A program made the translations under genes and the position numbers. A model generated the notes under the pieces. That model saw nothing but the letters and a program-made list of their open reading frames with translations. It was not told the origin of the DNA and did no database searches. Positions 6,184 through 7,693 of a DNA stretch of 7,693 nt are shown here, piece after piece. The stretch spans positions 1 through 7,693 of the forward strand of contig DTYK01000103.1 in the NCBI GenBank assembly GCA_012961925.1, read 5' to 3'. The stretch is from Candidatus Latescibacterota bacterium. Lineage in GTDB: Bacteria > Latescibacterota > MVCY01 > DTYK01. Position 1 is the stretch's first letter; each line of letters begins with the position of its first letter.

Positions 6184-6186
6184 GTT

Positions 6187-7617
6187 CTATTTTAGGAGCA
6201 TCATCTTCCTTATCTTAATCAACCTCTTACCATCAACGACCAGTCGGCAGAGATATATCCCGCTTGAGAGGTTCCTGCCGCCTTCATCCCTACCATCCCA
6301 GACAACGGAATGAAATCCGGACTGGACATGACCCTCCACCAGCGTCCTGACCTTCTGGCCAAGGACGTTGCAGATCTCCAGTTGGACAAAGGCCGGTTTC
6401 TGGAGGCCATAACTGATCATGGTTTGAGCGTTGAAGGGATTTGGCCAGTTCTGAGAGAGACTGACTTCCGCTGGTTTTTCTCCAGAGACTTTGGTGACCT
6501 TAGGTTTCGGTTCTGACAGAATCTGCGGTAGAGCCTTCAACTCAGCCAAATGGCCGGATGCCATGCAGGCCGCTTCACTCTCAGGAGCATCTAAGATTAT
6601 CTCCTCAAAGACCTTCCTGGCCTGGGCCAAGTCCCTAAGTCCATACAGATATACCTCACCTATCCTCAAGGCTGCAGCCAGACCTTCCTCACCTCCCTCA
6701 GAGCGTAGCTTCTGGTACTCAGCCATAGCACCTTTATAATCTCCGGACAATTCCAGGCAGTCTATGGAAAGCCAGCGGGCCTTGCGGCCAAGACCTATGC
6801 CAGCGTAACGTGAATGCAATTCCTCAAAATAGGATCGCAAAGCCAACAGATCCCCTCCCATTACCCGATGGGCGCTTAAAAGGCCACTCAGAGCGGGTCT
6901 GGCAGCTGGACTGTAGGGATGCTTTGTGAGTACGCCTTTATAGAGTTCGGAGGCTTGGGAATATTGCTCTTCTTTCTTAAGCTCGATAGCTAGGAACAGA
7001 AGGTTATAGGCATCAGAGCTCGGTTGAGCTGCCGGATGGTTGGAAGCCACAATTTTGCCCACACCACCGGTATTAGGAGAAGTGTCCCAGGGCGAATATA
7101 TAACCCCATCGTTTGGATGTAACTTGAAAGTGGTGGAGTCAGTGTCACCCCACCAGTTACCTCTAGCATAGATCGTGCTCCAACTGTAGTTGGTGTCGAT
7201 GTAGATGTGCCAGCCGGTGCCTGGATGTACGATGTCGTTGTGACCATAGTCTAAAGGGGGTTGACAGTTCTCCCTCAGATACAGCTCATAACTTCCGTTC
7301 CCCTCAAAGGCGTTTTCCGCAGAGTAATAATAGTTCATCACAGGGTCGGAGCCGTTGTATAACTTCAGCCCGCATGAATTATTATAGCCTATCTTGTTGT
7401 AAACCAGAGTGGGATCAGAATTGGCATATAGGTATACTCCAAAATCACCGCCGTTGCTTTTTACAACGTTCGAGGACATCCACGGTGAGCCACCACTCAT
7501 CTCTATTCCTTCTACACCACTTGGGTTGTCTTTGACGGTATTGAAGGAAATGCTAAGGTCGGCCTTGTAGAAATACATTCCTCCTGTTGTGTTATATGAG
7601 GAGGACAACGATAGCAT
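6187..7617 (-). CDS. C-terminal part of β-helix/TPR surface protein with FlgD-Ig-like (Por/T9SS-type) sorting domain; 5'-truncated
   Basis: The frame gives 476 residues ending at TAG 6187-6189. Residues 7-185 are a parallel β-helix with Asn/Gly-rich coils (ISFNTVKDNPSGVEGIEMSG, LVYNKIGYNNSCGLKLYNGS), ending with the frequent cap motif GNWWG (153-157) and SPWDTSPN. Residues about 202-365 are helical TPR-like repeats (YNLLFLAIELKKEEQYSQAS, then YKGVLTKHPYSPAA; GDYKGAMAEYQKL; RDLAQARKVFEEII). Residues 385-476 are the sorting domain: LSQNWPNPFNAQTMISYGL, then NVLGQKVRTLVEGHVQSGFH, VVWDGRDEGGRNLSSGIYLC and KIRKMMLLK. Such domains direct export and surface attachment in type IX-like systems. The ATG at 7615-7617 is not a credible start: it lacks a signal peptide, lies inside a β-helix coil, and a DUF218-like reading frame overlaps it. 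The real 5' part is missing. The β-helix start is paralogous to the left edge of the window. Confidence 0.85.
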   Translation of the reverse strand: MLSLSSSYNTTGGMYFYKADLSISFNTVKDNPSGVEGIEMSGGSPWMSSNVVKSNGGDFGVYLYANSDPTLVYNKIGYNNSCGLKLYNGSDPVMNYYYSAENAFEGNGSYELYLRENCQPPLDYGHNDIVHPGTGWHIYIDTNYSWSTIYARGNWWGDTDSTTFKLHPNDGVIYSPWDTSPNTGGVGKIVASNHPAAQPSSDAYNLLFLAIELKKEEQYSQASELYKGVLTKHPYSPAARPALSGLLSAHRVMGGDLLALRSYFEELHSRYAGIGLGRKARWLSIDCLELSGDYKGAMAEYQKLRSEGGEEGLAAALRIGEVYLYGLRDLAQARKVFEEIILDAPESEAACMASGHLAELKALPQILSEPKPKVTKVSGEKPAEVSLSQNWPNPFNAQTMISYGLQKPAFVQLEICNVLGQKVRTLVEGHVQSGFHSVVWDGRDEGGRNLSSGIYLCRLVVDGKRLIKIRKMMLLK

Positions 7618-7693
7618 CTGCTTTGGTCAGCTCATCTGACATAACAAGCGGCTTTGCTACAGATATCACAAGATTGTTGACTCCAAGCGAAAT
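7592..7693 (-). pseudogene. Start of a DUF218/YdcF-like gene, cut off at the junction with the β-helix gene; partial at right edge
   Basis: From the right edge a frame reads ISLGVNNLVISVAKPLVMSD then ELTKADAIVVLLI and a stop at 7592-7594. KPLVMSDELTKADAIVVL matches the N-terminal pattern of DUF218/YdcF-like envelope proteins, in which ADAIVVL is normally followed by a Gly-rich loop (GGG). Here that loop is replaced by LI and a stop, while the β-helix frame takes over in the same stretch. The reading is short, so the family call is tentative. The start of this gene lies beyond the window. Confidence 0.4.

Noticed and set aside
1..7693. Circular molecule joining the right-hand β-helix gene to the left-hand one
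   Set aside because: The right edge is DUF218-like sequence in another frame and the left edge is mid-β-helix; the ends share no overlap.

Overview
The window looks like a piece of an uncultured Gram-negative bacterium of the FCB type (Bacteroidota/Fibrobacterota relatives and candidate phyla near them). The main reason is the gene ending at 6187, which finishes in a FlgD-Ig-like / Por-type C-terminal sorting domain preceded by β-helix and TPR segments. Such proteins are common in lineages with a type IX-like secretion route. The phylum assignment is an inference. No rRNA, tRNA, CRISPR array or insertion sequence was seen.

Layout. Positions 1-2828 (minus strand) form a block of secreted-protein genes showing decay. 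Read in the direction of transcription it holds: (i) at 2828-2578, a broken remnant of a signal-peptide/pro-domain gene; (ii) at 2523-2309, a short exported protein split by one missing base; (iii) at 2287-1, a large secreted protein running off the left edge: signal peptide, inhibitor-I9-like pro-domain, Pro-rich linker, HExxH zinc metalloprotease, DxDGD calcium-type loop, Ig-like domain and parallel β-helix. Two apparent one-base losses break that protein into three reading frames, but the frames join into one sensible polypeptide.

Positions 2829-5937 (plus strand) carry an intact heavy-metal module. It has a good sigma-70-type promoter, a 159-aa VIT1/CCC1-family iron/manganese transporter, a 352-base gap, and a 646-aa P1B-2 (ZntA/CadA-type) Zn/Cd/Pb-exporting ATPase without the usual N-terminal HMA domain. 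A tiny ORF overlaps the ATPase stop codon. A GC-rich hairpin terminator lies between this module and the convergent gene on the right.

Positions 6187-7693 (minus strand) hold the C-terminal part of a second β-helix protein, with TPRs and a sorting domain. Its β-helix start is clearly related to the β-helix at the left edge. Its 5' end is missing: within about 20 bases the sequence changes into the start of a DUF218/YdcF-like gene in another frame, which runs off the right edge. That junction is either a real rearrangement or an assembly chimera.

Taken together, an intact metal transport module sits between related, partly duplicated and decaying surface/secreted protein genes. The most interesting signals are the multidomain I9-metalloprotease-β-helix protein, the duplicated 5' ends, the frameshifts confined to the left block, and the right-edge fusion.
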